This document shows positions 19,033-28,115 of a DNA stretch of 64,000 nucleotides, piece after piece. Both the position numbers and the translations under genes were made by a program. The first letter of the stretch is position 1; each line of letters starts with the position of its first letter. The stretch is from JAZKFT01 sp039925965 (lineage in GTDB: Bacteria; Bacteroidota; Bacteroidia; Chitinophagales; Chitinophagaceae), in assembly GCA_039925965.1 (NCBI GenBank), contig JBDSXW010000051.1, positions 62,001 through 126,000 on the forward strand. Direction: 5' to 3'. The notes beneath the pieces are model-generated. The model was not told the DNA's origin. It saw nothing but the letters and a program-made list of their open reading frames with translations, and searched no databases.

Positions 19033-19926
19033 TTACTTCAAATACTCAATCTGCGGTATCCCATTGCCCCCGCATTGCCAGTTGCCATTATTGGCTTTAA
19101 ATAAAACATAGTCATTTTCATACTGGGTTCTAACAACCGCATTTGTATACTTTTTGCAAACAATATATTTAGTATGGAACGGATATAGCGTAGCACCCGC
19201 AGGTGCGGCATCGTGTTTTCTTTGGGCCCCACGACCTGGCACTAAGCTAACAGTATTGGTAAATGGGCTTGCCGATTGTATTGATAAAAAAGAAACTCCT
19301 ATCGCAAGCGGCGACGACAATCCTCCCGTGTTCACCTCAAACCCATATAACCCATAAATGCCACTCTTAGCAAGTGTTTCCGAATAACGGGCATTTGAAT
19401 TCATGTCGGGCAATGTAGTGAAATTGCAGCCTGCATCGGCAGCAGTATTCGAAATGTTTGGTTTCACAATGGGGGCATGATCCCGTTCCGCCGGCTTTTC
19501 AACATCCGCCATGGAAGGACCCGAATACGTCCCATCATCGTTTAAGAGATAAACTGCCATAGCGGTTACCTTTTTTATATCTGCCGCTCCAGGCGCATAA
19601 ATTTCAATGTGCTCCTCCTGGCCTTGGGGGGTACTATAACCAACACCCATCAAATTATAGGCGCCAAGTTCATGAGCAAACTTGTCGTAGTACCTGCAAA
19701 CAAAAACCCTATGAGTCTGCGGCGGATTATTACGTGTTTTTATATTCAGCCATATAGAGCCTTTATTATCATAGGTCCAGGTTCCAACTTCGTACCATTT
19801 TTCCAGTTCAGAGAAATTAGGCCTGGGGAGCCGGGAATCCTGCGCCTCGGTGTTGGATGAAAATAGTAATAAGATGGCGAATAAGGCGATGGCAAGTGAC
19901 TCATTTAAAATCGATCTTTTTTTCAT
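19033..19926 (-). CDS. Unrecognised exported protein
   Basis: 297 residues, ATG at 19926. An N-terminal hydrophobic stretch ending SSNTEAQ is a Sec signal peptide. The mature protein is rich in Tyr, Asn and Gly, with aromatic strands such as GTWTYDNKGSIWLNIKTRNN and YGLYGFEVNTGGLSSPLAIGV. There are four Cys in the mature part, including one in DAGCNF and one in NWQCGG. No family motif was recognised. It lies between the fasciclin gene (convergent) and a serine hydrolase (same strand, 280 bases upstream). The periplasmic or surface location is inferred. Confidence 0.65.
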   Translation of the reverse strand: MKKRSILNESLAIALFAILLLFSSNTEAQDSRLPRPNFSELEKWYEVGTWTYDNKGSIWLNIKTRNNPPQTHRVFVCRYYDKFAHELGAYNLMGVGYSTPQGQEEHIEIYAPGAADIKKVTAMAVYLLNDDGTYSGPSMADVEKPAERDHAPIVKPNISNTAADAGCNFTTLPDMNSNARYSETLAKSGIYGLYGFEVNTGGLSSPLAIGVSFLSIQSASPFTNTVSLVPGRGAQRKHDAAPAGATLYPFHTKYIVCKKYTNAVVRTQYENDYVLFKANNGNWQCGGNGIPQIEYLK

Positions 19927-20205
19927 TTGGCGCTATTAGGGATATATTTGCTCAAAATGCCTCTCACAATAATAGTTGATAATATTGGGGGTCATGATCG
20001 AATCTTTTGGCATTGCAGCTTGCCAGTTTCACCAAGGCTACATGGGTAGATATCATTTCTATCCTTTTGAGATAGCTACCGCGTTTGTTGCCAATAACAC
20101 GATCAAACAATATTAAGGATGGCAGAGCCCCTGTTTCATAATATTAAACAAAAAAACAATGATGTCGTTGGACAGTTGCTATGTTTTGTTGGCGATGTGT
20201 AATTG

Positions 20206-21486
20206 TTATTTTAATGCCTGGTATACCAGCACTTCGAATTTTTTGCTAAGGTCACTATGACTGTTCGGGCTTTGCTGGGTCATTATCAGGCACACCATTT
20301 TCTCTTTGGGATCGGCCCAGTAGGTGGTGCCGAAATAACCACCCCAACCAAAGCTGCCTATGTTTTTAGGGCTTTCAGCCGCCACTTTTTCAGTCACAAT
20401 TTCGAAACCAAGCCCAAACTTATTGCCTGCTCCTACCACCAGGTCACCAATCTGGTTTTGCGTCATCATCTCAACGGTTCTTGGTGATAATATTTCAACC
20501 CCGTTGTAGACACCGTGGTTGAGCATCATCTGCAAAAATTGGGCGTAATCGTAAGCAGTGGAAGAGAGGCCCGCACCACCACTGAAATAGTGGGTCCCCA
20601 ATTTCGGATAGTCCGGTGAAATACCGCCACGGGGCAGGACTTGTTTCGCAAGATGGTGCAATGAATCTTCGGTATATAATGTGGCCAGCCGACCGAACTT
20701 ATCCGCAGGCAGGTTGAAATAAGTATCCGTCATCCCCAGGGGCAGAAAGATTTTCTTTTTCAGGTAATCATCCAGGGTCATCCCACTTATTTTTTCTACG
20801 AGATAGCCCAATACATCCACACCGAGGCTATAGCTCCATTTCGCACCGGGTTGACTTGCCAACGGAAGCCCGGCAAGTGTTTTCATCTTATCAGCGAGAT
20901 CCGCCTTTAGCTCGCCGATGCCGGATGGGATGGCTGATTTTGCATAAATAGCATTCATTTCCCTACTGCCGATCACTGCATATCCAAGGCCCGAAGTGTG
21001 GGTCAACAGGTCTTTAATCGTCACTTTTCTCTTTACCGGAACAGAAGTATAGGTAGTATCGGCCTCGTTGAATTTGTCGAGCACCATCCCATTTTTAAAC
21101 TCCGGGATATAATTTTCGATTGGGTCGGTTAGCAAAAATTTACCTTCTTCATACAACATCATCACTGCCACGCTTACAATGGCTTTTGTTTGGGAGGCAA
21201 TGCGAAAAATGGCATCCTTCGACAACGACTTTTTGGAATTTATGTCATCATAGCCATAGCCTTTGTATTGCACCACCCTGCCATCTTTCACTACCAGGGT
21301 CACTGCACCCGCAATCCACTGGTTAGAAATATACTTGTTTATCACGCTGTCAATCCTTTTCAGTCTTTCATAATTCACGTGAGGATGGAATCCGCTTGTT
21401 TGCAGCACCTGGGCGCCACTACAGGCCACAAAAGCGGTGAACATGACAATACATGCAAGCCGTTGCAACGAAAAAGTAGGGCGCAT
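20206..21486 (-). CDS. Serine hydrolase of the class C beta-lactamase / penicillin-binding fold
   Basis: 426 residues, ATG at 21486. The N-terminal hydrophobic segment ends FVACSG, a lipobox-like site with Cys22, so it is probably a lipoprotein. The catalytic SxxK motif is Ser98-Gln-Thr-Lys101 in FRIASQTKAIVSVAVMM. The YxN-equivalent is WSYSLGVDVLGYLVEK at ~215-230. The third motif region is GSFGWGGYFGTTYWADP. This family (Pfam beta-lactamase) includes esterases, D-amino peptidases and true AmpC enzymes. The YSL rather than YAN motif and the context argue for an esterase or peptidase rather than antibiotic resistance. The gene appears intact. Confidence 0.85.
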   Translation of the reverse strand: MRPTFSLQRLACIVMFTAFVACSGAQVLQTSGFHPHVNYERLKRIDSVINKYISNQWIAGAVTLVVKDGRVVQYKGYGYDDINSKKSLSKDAIFRIASQTKAIVSVAVMMLYEEGKFLLTDPIENYIPEFKNGMVLDKFNEADTTYTSVPVKRKVTIKDLLTHTSGLGYAVIGSREMNAIYAKSAIPSGIGELKADLADKMKTLAGLPLASQPGAKWSYSLGVDVLGYLVEKISGMTLDDYLKKKIFLPLGMTDTYFNLPADKFGRLATLYTEDSLHHLAKQVLPRGGISPDYPKLGTHYFSGGAGLSSTAYDYAQFLQMMLNHGVYNGVEILSPRTVEMMTQNQIGDLVVGAGNKFGLGFEIVTEKVAAESPKNIGSFGWGGYFGTTYWADPKEKMVCLIMTQQSPNSHSDLSKKFEVLVYQALK

Positions 21487-21867
21487 AGTCTATTTTTTTG
21501 AAAGCGAAAGTTAAGGAATAGAAGTAGAAGAATCAAAGGTTCAAGTGCCAAGGATCAAGTGCCATAATTCGGTCCTTCTCTGTTGATTCCGGAGTTCGAT
21601 CAATGAACTGTTTTAGGCCGAAAGTCCAGGATTATAGATCTCCGGCACGATAAACCCGATATAAAACAAAGATGCCCGATTAAATTAAAATAAAATTGTC
21701 AAGGTCCAAATCGTCAGTACCTGACTCGTGTGCATTGAGCCTTGACGTTGGTACTTAAACTTTACATCCTGGACTCTGCACCTTGTTGGGTGACCTTGTT
21801 AAAACATACGCTCCCACGCATTGGTGTCGCCCATCTCTTTACCTTCATCTTTCAAAAAATAAAACTC
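21487..21867. other. Divergent intergenic region with CTTGA-type word repeats
   Basis: About 380 bases between divergent genes. It contains scattered copies of the word family seen at 8104-8223: AAAGGTTCAAGTGCCAAGGATCAAGTGCC near 21535-21565 in shorter blocks, and TTGAGCCTTGACGTTGG near 21737. No ORF or RNA gene was recognised. Confidence 0.45.
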
Positions 21868-22269
21868 ATGAAAAAATTGGTTACAGTTGCATTTGCCTCT
21901 GTGGTATTTGTTCTGGCTGGAAATGCCCAACCACCTGTTACGACTGAAAAAGCGCCGATGTCGAAAGAAGAAAAAATGAAGATGAAAATGAAGCAGGAGG
22001 AGGAACTAAATGCTGCGTTTAAAGAAGCCGGACTTACTGCCGACCAGGAAAAACAGGTGCGTGCAGCGCTGGATGATGCTAAACAAAAAAGCAGTGCCGT
22101 TAAAAAAGACGACACCGTGAAAGATGAAGAGAAAGCGGCCAAGATAAAAGAGATCAATGATCAAAAAAATGCAAAGTTGAAGGAATTGATGGGTGACGAT
22201 AAGTATCGGTTGTTCAACGCAGCAAAAAAGAAACAAAAGGAAGCCGCCATGGCAGAAGGAAAAAACTAG
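21868..22269 (+). CDS. Small exported charged helical protein (Spy/CpxP-like in style)
   Basis: 133 residues from the ATG at 21868, which starts the signal peptide MKKLVTVAFASVVFVLAGNAQ. Upstream in-frame starts would bury the signal. The mature protein is almost wholly helical and very rich in Lys, Glu and Met, with MSKEEKMKMKMKQEEELNAAF, GLTADQEKQVRAALDDAK and ELMGDDKYRLF. The LT-x-x-Q-like GLTADQ and the size resemble periplasmic Spy/CpxP-like chaperones, but the identity is not certain. Confidence 0.7.
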   Translation: MKKLVTVAFASVVFVLAGNAQPPVTTEKAPMSKEEKMKMKMKQEEELNAAFKEAGLTADQEKQVRAALDDAKQKSSAVKKDDTVKDEEKAAKIKEINDQKNAKLKELMGDDKYRLFNAAKKKQKEAAMAEGKN

Positions 22270-22411
22270 TATTTAGCGTTGCCAGTTACCAGTATCGAAA
22301 ATATTTCATCGTAGAATGAGATCAGGTACATCGATTAAATGCCGCAATCCTTACCGGGAACTGGTTTACTGACAACCGGCAATTGGCAACTGGTTCACAT
22401 GTAGTTACAAT

Positions 22412-22450
22412 TCGAAAGCCCCGTTCACTTTTCAGGAACGGGGCTTTCGA
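22412..22450. terminator. Bidirectional terminator-like hairpin
   Basis: A perfect 15-base inverted repeat (TCGAAAGCCCCGTTC / GAACGGGGCTTTCGA) with a 9-base loop lies between the stops of the converging small exported protein and TonB-receptor genes. A T-run is weak on both sides. Confidence 0.8.
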
Positions 22451-22471
22451 TTATATAAGGTTAAGAATAGT

Positions 22472-25400
22472 TTAGTTGAAATTCAGCCTTACACCCAACT
22501 GGCTGATCCACCTGGCGCTGTAGGCCGGGACCACGCTGGTGCTCACCGTGTACGGCGTGCGACTGTTGTTCAGCGGATTAAACCGGTAAGTCGGCGTGTT
22601 GGCCACACCTGCAATCGTGCTGTAACCTGCGAACGAGATGATCTGGTATGAATCGTTTGACAAGAAATTGCTACGGCCCCAATCGCGGTTCAGCATATTG
22701 GTAAAGTTGAATACATCGTATGAAACCTGTATCTGGTAGCGATTTTTACCGAATTTCAAAGTCAGGTCCTGGGCTATTTTCAAATCTACGACATGGGTAA
22801 AGGGCAAACGGCCTCCGTTTCTTTCAGCAAATTGTCCGCGACGCTTTTTCAGGTACTTATCATTGCTGATATATTGGTCTAAAGCAGCTGCCTGCTGAGT
22901 AGGGGTATAAATGGTTCCCGAAACAGTATTGCTTAGGAATTGGTTATTTCCTAACCAGCCTGTGATCTCAGAAGATGTAGGAACGTAAATCAGGTCATTG
23001 CCGCCGCTGGTTCCATCGTCACGTGTCATGCTGTTCTGGTACACATAACTGAAAGGGTTACCACTTTGACCATTGTACACCAGGGAAACGGTAGTTGCCA
23101 GTTTCTTGTTGGCATAAGTAAATTTCTTACTCGCAAAAGCGAAGATTCTGTGACCCTGATCGAAATCGCTTGCGCTGCGGCCAATATAGTTACGGCCATT
23201 TACCGTTTCCATAAAGCGCCACTGACTGAGGTTTACGCTACTGGTAAGTTCATTTACTACAACGCTATTTCCGTAAGCATAGTTGGCGTTAAAGCTAAAG
23301 CCATTGGTAAAGCGTTTGTCTACAGTAAAAGTGAAATTGTAAGCAAAGCCCTTATCTCCCTTATTATTGCTCAGCAAAATAGCGTTGTCATACGGGTTAG
23401 ATCCATTAGCATTGATCGGGATGGTAACCGGTATAGGATAAATATTACGTGATCCTGGGCCGGCGCTCTGAGCTGTAGGAGGTAAAATGTTGATATTTGT
23501 ATAGTAGATTTCGTTGATGTTCTTGGTCAATATTCCTTCGAAAGTCAGGTTCCAGCCACTCCCAAGATTTTTGTCGATGGCGGCAGAAGCACGGAAAATC
23601 TTCGGCAACTTAAACTCAGCGGTGATTAGGTTCAATCCACCTTTAGTTACGCTGATTCCAACTTCATTTGGCTTCCATTGTCCATTTGGATCAGGACGGA
23701 AACGGATAGTATTCAAAGCAGCGGCATTCTGGCTGCTGCTGGCTGTGTAACCACCGATACTTGTTCCATTATTGTTATACACCCCGCCAGGCCATACTAG
23801 CGGCACCCGGCCTACGAAAATGCCTACACCACCGCGGATCGTCACGCCTTCTTCAGGTATTTTATAAACAATACCGATACGTGGTGACAGGGCTACCGGT
23901 AATTTAGGTTTTAAGCCACTACGTGCGCCGCCCAGGTCGTAGTATTGTGAAAATTTAGGGATGGCAATATTGTTGGTAAATGTGTCAGTAATCGGAGTTG
24001 TCACAAAACTGAAATAATCCGCGCGGACACCGTAGGTTAAACTAAAGTTTTGGCTGGCTTTATATTCATCACCTAAAAAGAAGCCCAAACGCATGGTTTT
24101 AAATTTCGCCGCCGACTCGGTTGCATCACCTTTGTTATCCAGTTGACTAAAGCCATAGATATACTGGTTTGGTTTGGCGTTGGTATAAAAATCAGTGATG
24201 CTGCTGTACCGGTAGTTGCCAAAAGTGTTTTGGATGAAAGCATTATAAGCATCGTTGAACTCAAAATCCACACCAGCACTTACCTGGTGTTTACCAAGGT
24301 TCCATAATACACGGTCAAAAATGCTGAGGTTCTTCTGGTCCAGTTTATTGATGGTGCTGCTGTTATCCGGGCCAATGAAAAGAGATGCGGACGAACCATC
24401 AAAGATCTGGATCCTTGGAAATGCATCCCCAATCGGGTTCCTGTCGTCGACTACCCGGGTGTAGGTTAACAATAGTTTGTTGCTGAGTCCTTTACCGAGG
24501 TTGCTCTTTAATTCACCTGAAAAAGAGTTAGTGGTGCTTGGAAACACGTAACCATTGTTGTAAAAATTGATAGAAGTACTGGTACTGGCGTTGGTGTTAT
24601 TTCTCGTCATTTTATTGTAACGATAACTAAGACTCAGCTTATGATTGTCGCTGATATTCCAGTCAATTTTGGCAGCAATACGGTCCGCTTCCAGCTTATC
24701 GGGATTATCCAGAAATCCACCTGCATCATAGTTATATTTTCTCCTTATCGTATCCCTCAAAGCATTCAGTTCATCCACTTTCAAAACGCCGGTATATTGG
24801 CTGAACACAAATGGCTGCGGACGTATGTCGCGTTGTTGCTCTAAACTAACGAAGTAAAACAGTTTGTTTTTTATCAATGGGCCACCTACCCTGAAACCAT
24901 AAGTTTTATTGGTAAAATCGGGCAGCTTGGTTGCTGCAGCTTTATCGCCGATTGGATTTTTGCCAGCCAGATCCTGGTTTCTGAAGAAGTTGTAAATCGA
25001 TCCACGGGTTTGATTGGTACCGCCACGTGTAGTAGCGTTAATACCACCGCCGGTAAAGTTTCCAAGTGATACGTCAAATGGAGATATTACCACCTGGAAC
25101 TGGTCGATGGCGTCGATTGAAATTGGTGATCCGCCGGTTTGTCCACCGTTAGTTCCGGAGTTGGATAAACCAAATACGTCATTATTTACCGCACCATCTA
25201 TATAAAAAGCATTCAGCCTGTTATTCTGACCGGCGATGCTGATACCACCTTCTGCGCTGGTCAGTTTCGCTTGCGGTACTGCCCGAAGGTAATCACTTAG
25301 GTTACGGCCAACTGTAGGCAGGTTTTCCATTTTATCGCGGCCGATATTGGTTTCGCTTCCGCCTTTGCCACTGCTGGCAGCATTTTTATTGGCTACAACG

Positions 25401-25750
25401 GTTACACCTGCCAGTTCGGCTTTCTTGTCACCAAGTTTAAAATCCACTTTTCCCGCCTCTCCCAGGTTCAAAAAGATGTTTTCCTGTTTGCCGGTAACAA
25501 AATTTATAAAACTTACTGTCACGGTGTAGGGTCCGCCAATATTCATATTGGCAATATCAAACCGGCCGCCGGAGCGGCTTTGCGTTTTATAGCTTGTGCC
25601 GGTAGGTTCATGCAAGGCACTGACAGTGGCGCCCACTAACGGTTCGCCATCGGTAGTTTTTACAAACCCGCTCATGCTACTCGTAGTCGTTTGAGCCCAC
25701 ATCATTGCCGGGAGCGCCATCAGAAAAAATAATAAACTTCTTAATTTCAT
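22472..25750 (-). CDS. Oar-like TonB-dependent outer membrane receptor
   Basis: 1092 residues with a signal peptide (MKLRSLLFFLMALPAMMWAQ). Residues ~25-110 form a carboxypeptidase-regulatory-like beta-sandwich (SGFVKTTDGEPLVGATVSALHEPTG). A plug domain follows (NLPTVGRNLSDYLRAVPQAKL, GQNNRLNAFYIDGAVNNDVFG, IDQFQVVISPFDVSLGNFTGGGINATTRGGTN). The remainder is a beta-barrel of aromatic-ended strands finishing ARWISQLGVRLNFN, with a C-terminal Phe-Asn typical of outer membrane barrels. This is the Oar/OmpA-related TonB receptor layout. No SusD partner is adjacent. The transported substrate is unknown. Confidence 0.9.
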   Translation of the reverse strand: MKLRSLLFFLMALPAMMWAQTTTSSMSGFVKTTDGEPLVGATVSALHEPTGTSYKTQSRSGGRFDIANMNIGGPYTVTVSFINFVTGKQENIFLNLGEAGKVDFKLGDKKAELAGVTVVANKNAASSGKGGSETNIGRDKMENLPTVGRNLSDYLRAVPQAKLTSAEGGISIAGQNNRLNAFYIDGAVNNDVFGLSNSGTNGGQTGGSPISIDAIDQFQVVISPFDVSLGNFTGGGINATTRGGTNQTRGSIYNFFRNQDLAGKNPIGDKAAATKLPDFTNKTYGFRVGGPLIKNKLFYFVSLEQQRDIRPQPFVFSQYTGVLKVDELNALRDTIRRKYNYDAGGFLDNPDKLEADRIAAKIDWNISDNHKLSLSYRYNKMTRNNTNASTSTSINFYNNGYVFPSTTNSFSGELKSNLGKGLSNKLLLTYTRVVDDRNPIGDAFPRIQIFDGSSASLFIGPDNSSTINKLDQKNLSIFDRVLWNLGKHQVSAGVDFEFNDAYNAFIQNTFGNYRYSSITDFYTNAKPNQYIYGFSQLDNKGDATESAAKFKTMRLGFFLGDEYKASQNFSLTYGVRADYFSFVTTPITDTFTNNIAIPKFSQYYDLGGARSGLKPKLPVALSPRIGIVYKIPEEGVTIRGGVGIFVGRVPLVWPGGVYNNNGTSIGGYTASSSQNAAALNTIRFRPDPNGQWKPNEVGISVTKGGLNLITAEFKLPKIFRASAAIDKNLGSGWNLTFEGILTKNINEIYYTNINILPPTAQSAGPGSRNIYPIPVTIPINANGSNPYDNAILLSNNKGDKGFAYNFTFTVDKRFTNGFSFNANYAYGNSVVVNELTSSVNLSQWRFMETVNGRNYIGRSASDFDQGHRIFAFASKKFTYANKKLATTVSLVYNGQSGNPFSYVYQNSMTRDDGTSGGNDLIYVPTSSEITGWLGNNQFLSNTVSGTIYTPTQQAAALDQYISNDKYLKKRRGQFAERNGGRLPFTHVVDLKIAQDLTLKFGKNRYQIQVSYDVFNFTNMLNRDWGRSNFLSNDSYQIISFAGYSTIAGVANTPTYRFNPLNNSRTPYTVSTSVVPAYSARWISQLGVRLNFN

Positions 25751-26084
25751 AAAGGGAAAATTTTACAAGGTGCAAATAAACGTTAAAAGCACTTAACTTT
25801 CCCATGACCCTGTTAACAAATTATTAGCTGCATTGGTGGAAAACTCCGTATCTCCCGGGAACTGCACCTTCAAACCGCATTGCCAACTCAGCCCAATTAC
25901 CGCTTCTGCCTCCATCTCAACCACACTTCGCCAGGTTAGGCCAGTTTTCCACAGCAACGGCGGTTTAATATACCTGCTCTTGAACTTTGTCCGTCCTGTC
26001 TTGTTCGTTACACCTTTTTCCCTAAACCTTGATACCGTCTCCTGATCCTTGTCCCATGTACCTTCAACCTTCCCCCTTATACCT
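25751..26084. other. Divergent intergenic region between the Oar-like receptor and ribBA
   Basis: About 330 bases. The right half has degenerate CCTTGAT/CCTTCAACC words resembling the repeat family at 8104-8223. No ORF or RNA gene was recognised, and no FMN riboswitch consensus was identified ahead of ribBA. Confidence 0.4.
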
Positions 26085-26092
26085 TATTTTTG
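26085..26092 (+). promoter_or_regulatory. Candidate -7 box for ribBA
   Basis: TATTTTTG fits the Bacteroidota TAnnTTTG element and lies 17 bases before the ribBA ATG. The -33 partner is weak. Confidence 0.4.
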
Positions 26093-26109
26093 CTCCCAAA
26101 ATTTGAATT

Positions 26110-27315
26110 ATGTTAGATACTATTGAAAGTGCTATAGAAGATATCCGGATAGGAAAACTGGTGATCGTGGTGGATGATGACGACCGTGAAAACGAAGGCG
26201 ACCTGATTGGTGCCGCAAGGATGGTGACCCCGGAAATGATCAATTTCATGACCAAATACGGGCGTGGCCTGATATGTGCCCCCGTGGTGGAAAGTCGTTG
26301 CGATCAATTGAAACTGGAACTAATGGTGACCAATAATACCGCCCTGCACGAAACGCCATTTACTGTTTCGGTCGACCTGCTGGGGCACGGTTGTACTACC
26401 GGCATTTCCGCACACGACCGGGCCAGAACGGTGCAGGCGCTGATAGACCCCAAAACAAGACCCGAAGAACTGGGAAGACCCGGACATATATTCCCCCTCC
26501 GGTCAAAAAAAGGTGGTGTACTTAGGCGCACCGGACATACAGAAGCCACTACCGACCTCGCCAGGCTCGCAGGATTTGAGCCTGCGGGGGTATTGGTAGA
26601 AATTATGAATGACGACGGTACCATGTCCCGCCTGCCCGACCTGGAGATTATGGCCAAAAAATTCGACCTCAAGCTGATCAGTATCAAAGACCTGATTGAG
26701 TATCGCCTCAGGAGAGATACGCTGATAGAAGAAGTGGTGCGGGTAGAGATGCCCACCAAACATGGTGATTTTAAACTGGTGGCCTTTCGCGACAAAAGCA
26801 ACGACAATGAGCACCTGGCCCTGATAAAAGGCGAATGGAAACCTGGCGAGGCCGTACTTACCCGCGTACACAGCAGTTGTTTTACGGGTGATATCCTTGG
26901 CAGTCTGCGATGCGATTGCGGCGACCAGCTTACACTGGCCATGAAGATGGTGCAGGCGGAAGGCAAAGGCGTCATACTGTACATGAATCAGGAAGGCCGG
27001 GGTATCGGGTTGGTCAATAAATTAAAAGCTTACAAACTACAGGAAGAAGGCGCGGACACCCTGGAAGCCAACCTGCAACTGGGCCTCCCCGGCGACGCGA
27101 GAGACTATGGCGTAGGTGCGCAAATGCTGCGCCACCTGGGTGTTACCAAATTAAGACTATTGAGCAACAATCCGAAGAAACGTGTGGGTCTTACCGGGTA
27201 CGGCCTGGAGATCGTAGAAACGGTGGCCATCGAAACACCTTCCAATCCACACAATGAAAAATATATGGCGACCAAGCGGGATAAAATGGGGCACGAGATT
27301 TTGATGGAGCAGTGA
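26110..27315 (+). CDS. ribBA: Bifunctional DHBP synthase / GTP cyclohydrolase II
   Basis: 401 residues. The N-terminal half is 3,4-dihydroxy-2-butanone-4-phosphate synthase: VDDDDRENEGDLIGAA holds the metal-binding acidic residues, and RTGHTEATTDLARLAG the substrate site. The C-terminal half is GTP cyclohydrolase II with the zinc ligands Cys257, Cys268 and Cys270 (SSCFTGDILGSLRCDCG), the NQEGRGIGL loop and LLSNNPKK. It supplies both precursors of riboflavin, hence FMN and FAD. Key residues of both halves are present, so both activities are expected. No other rib gene is adjacent. Confidence 0.96.
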   Translation: MLDTIESAIEDIRIGKLVIVVDDDDRENEGDLIGAARMVTPEMINFMTKYGRGLICAPVVESRCDQLKLELMVTNNTALHETPFTVSVDLLGHGCTTGISAHDRARTVQALIDPKTRPEELGRPGHIFPLRSKKGGVLRRTGHTEATTDLARLAGFEPAGVLVEIMNDDGTMSRLPDLEIMAKKFDLKLISIKDLIEYRLRRDTLIEEVVRVEMPTKHGDFKLVAFRDKSNDNEHLALIKGEWKPGEAVLTRVHSSCFTGDILGSLRCDCGDQLTLAMKMVQAEGKGVILYMNQEGRGIGLVNKLKAYKLQEEGADTLEANLQLGLPGDARDYGVGAQMLRHLGVTKLRLLSNNPKKRVGLTGYGLEIVETVAIETPSNPHNEKYMATKRDKMGHEILMEQ

Positions 27316-27524
27316 TTGGTGGATCAGTTGATTGGTTAATTGGTTACCTCGCTCATTAGAAAAGAAAGACAACAGAATGATGGTTAAGAAGTCATTTTGT
27401 AAATAATGTTGCCCCTTTTTGTGAATAGTAGGTTGGAAATCCAACTGAAATGACCGGACAAATATTGGTCATTTAGAGTCTTAATTTTAAATTACAGTAT
27501 TAGGAATTATTAAAATCATTGCAA

Positions 27525-27743
27525 ATGCTGGAGACATACCATATCAGAGCAAAAAAGGAATAGGCAGTTTCGTTACTGGAACTTTTGAAAAAAGATGACA
27601 CAATTGAAGATTTGGAACTACAGGAATTCGAATTGTATGAAATGCAAAAGGCAGACATAGATAAAGAATTGAAGCTGATAAATGCCAATCCCGACTACCT
27701 GATAAAATGGGAGGATGTAAGACAACGCTTTATCAAACCTTGA
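27525..27743 (+). pseudogene. Decayed type II antitoxin gene (internal stop)
   Basis: From ATG 27525 the frame reads MLETYHIRAKKE, then TAG at 27561, then AVSLLELLKKDDTIEDLEL... to TGA at 27741. Small Bacteroidota antitoxins of this layout commonly have a Tyr-Ala after KKE, so TAG probably arose from a Tyr codon. The stop overlaps the ATG of the toxin-like reading frame (TGATGG), which is typical of a TA operon. An internal restart is possible but would lose the N-terminal part. Confidence 0.6.
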
Positions 27744-28036
27744 TGGAGTATACTATTTATATTACTCCAACAGCAGTAAATGACATTAGCGAAGCCATCA
27801 ACTATTATAATAATAAAGTTGCCAGCTTAGGATACAAATTTGCTAGCGATCTTGAGAGAATTTCAAAGCTATTGCCATGCTACCAAATGGGTACACCGAA
27901 TGTTATAAAAATGTGAGGGGTAAATTGCTGAAGAAATTTCCCTACCTGATACTTACTTTATAGAACAGATAATACGGCCAAAACAGTGGAAATAATAAGG
28001 ATCTACAATACTGCACGCAACCCCTATTGGGCATAA
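27743..28036 (+). pseudogene. Decayed ParE/RelE-family toxin gene (two frameshifts)
   Basis: Frame 1 reads MEYTIYITPTAVNDISEAINYYNNKVASLGYKFASDLERIS in pieces and is cut by a TGA at 27914. A second frame continues NGYTECYKNVRGKLLKKFPYLI, ending at a TAG near 27960. A third continues DNTAKTVEIIRIYNTARNPYW to TAA at 28034. Together these give the complete ParE/RelE plasmid-stabilisation toxin pattern, including the C-terminal YNTARNPYW. Frameshifts near 27885 and near 27955 are needed to join them, so no working toxin is expected. Confidence 0.8.
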
Positions 28037-28069
28037 AAAAATTATAGATCAGCATACTGTAAACAATAA

Positions 28070-28098
28070 TTGACATCCTTCTCACTCAACTATATTTG
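28070..28098 (+). promoter_or_regulatory. Promoter of the Mur-ligase-like gene
   Basis: TTG at 28070-28072, an 18-base spacer, and TATATTTG at 28091-28098 match the Bacteroidota -33/-7 promoter. The ATG follows 18 bases later, at 28116. Confidence 0.7.
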
Positions 28099-28115
28099 TC
28101 ATAAATAGCTGGTGA

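Noticed and set aside
20206..21486. An AmpC beta-lactamase resistance gene
   Set aside because: The SxxK motif is present, but the second motif is YSL rather than YAN and the protein looks like a lipoprotein esterase or peptidase.
25751..26109. An FMN riboswitch ahead of ribBA
   Set aside because: No recognisable conserved aptamer segments. The candidate promoter box lies 17 bases before the ATG, leaving no leader.
26304..26984. A 226-codon minus-strand frame
   Set aside because: Fully antisense to ribBA, Ser/Arg-rich, with no domain. A shadow frame.
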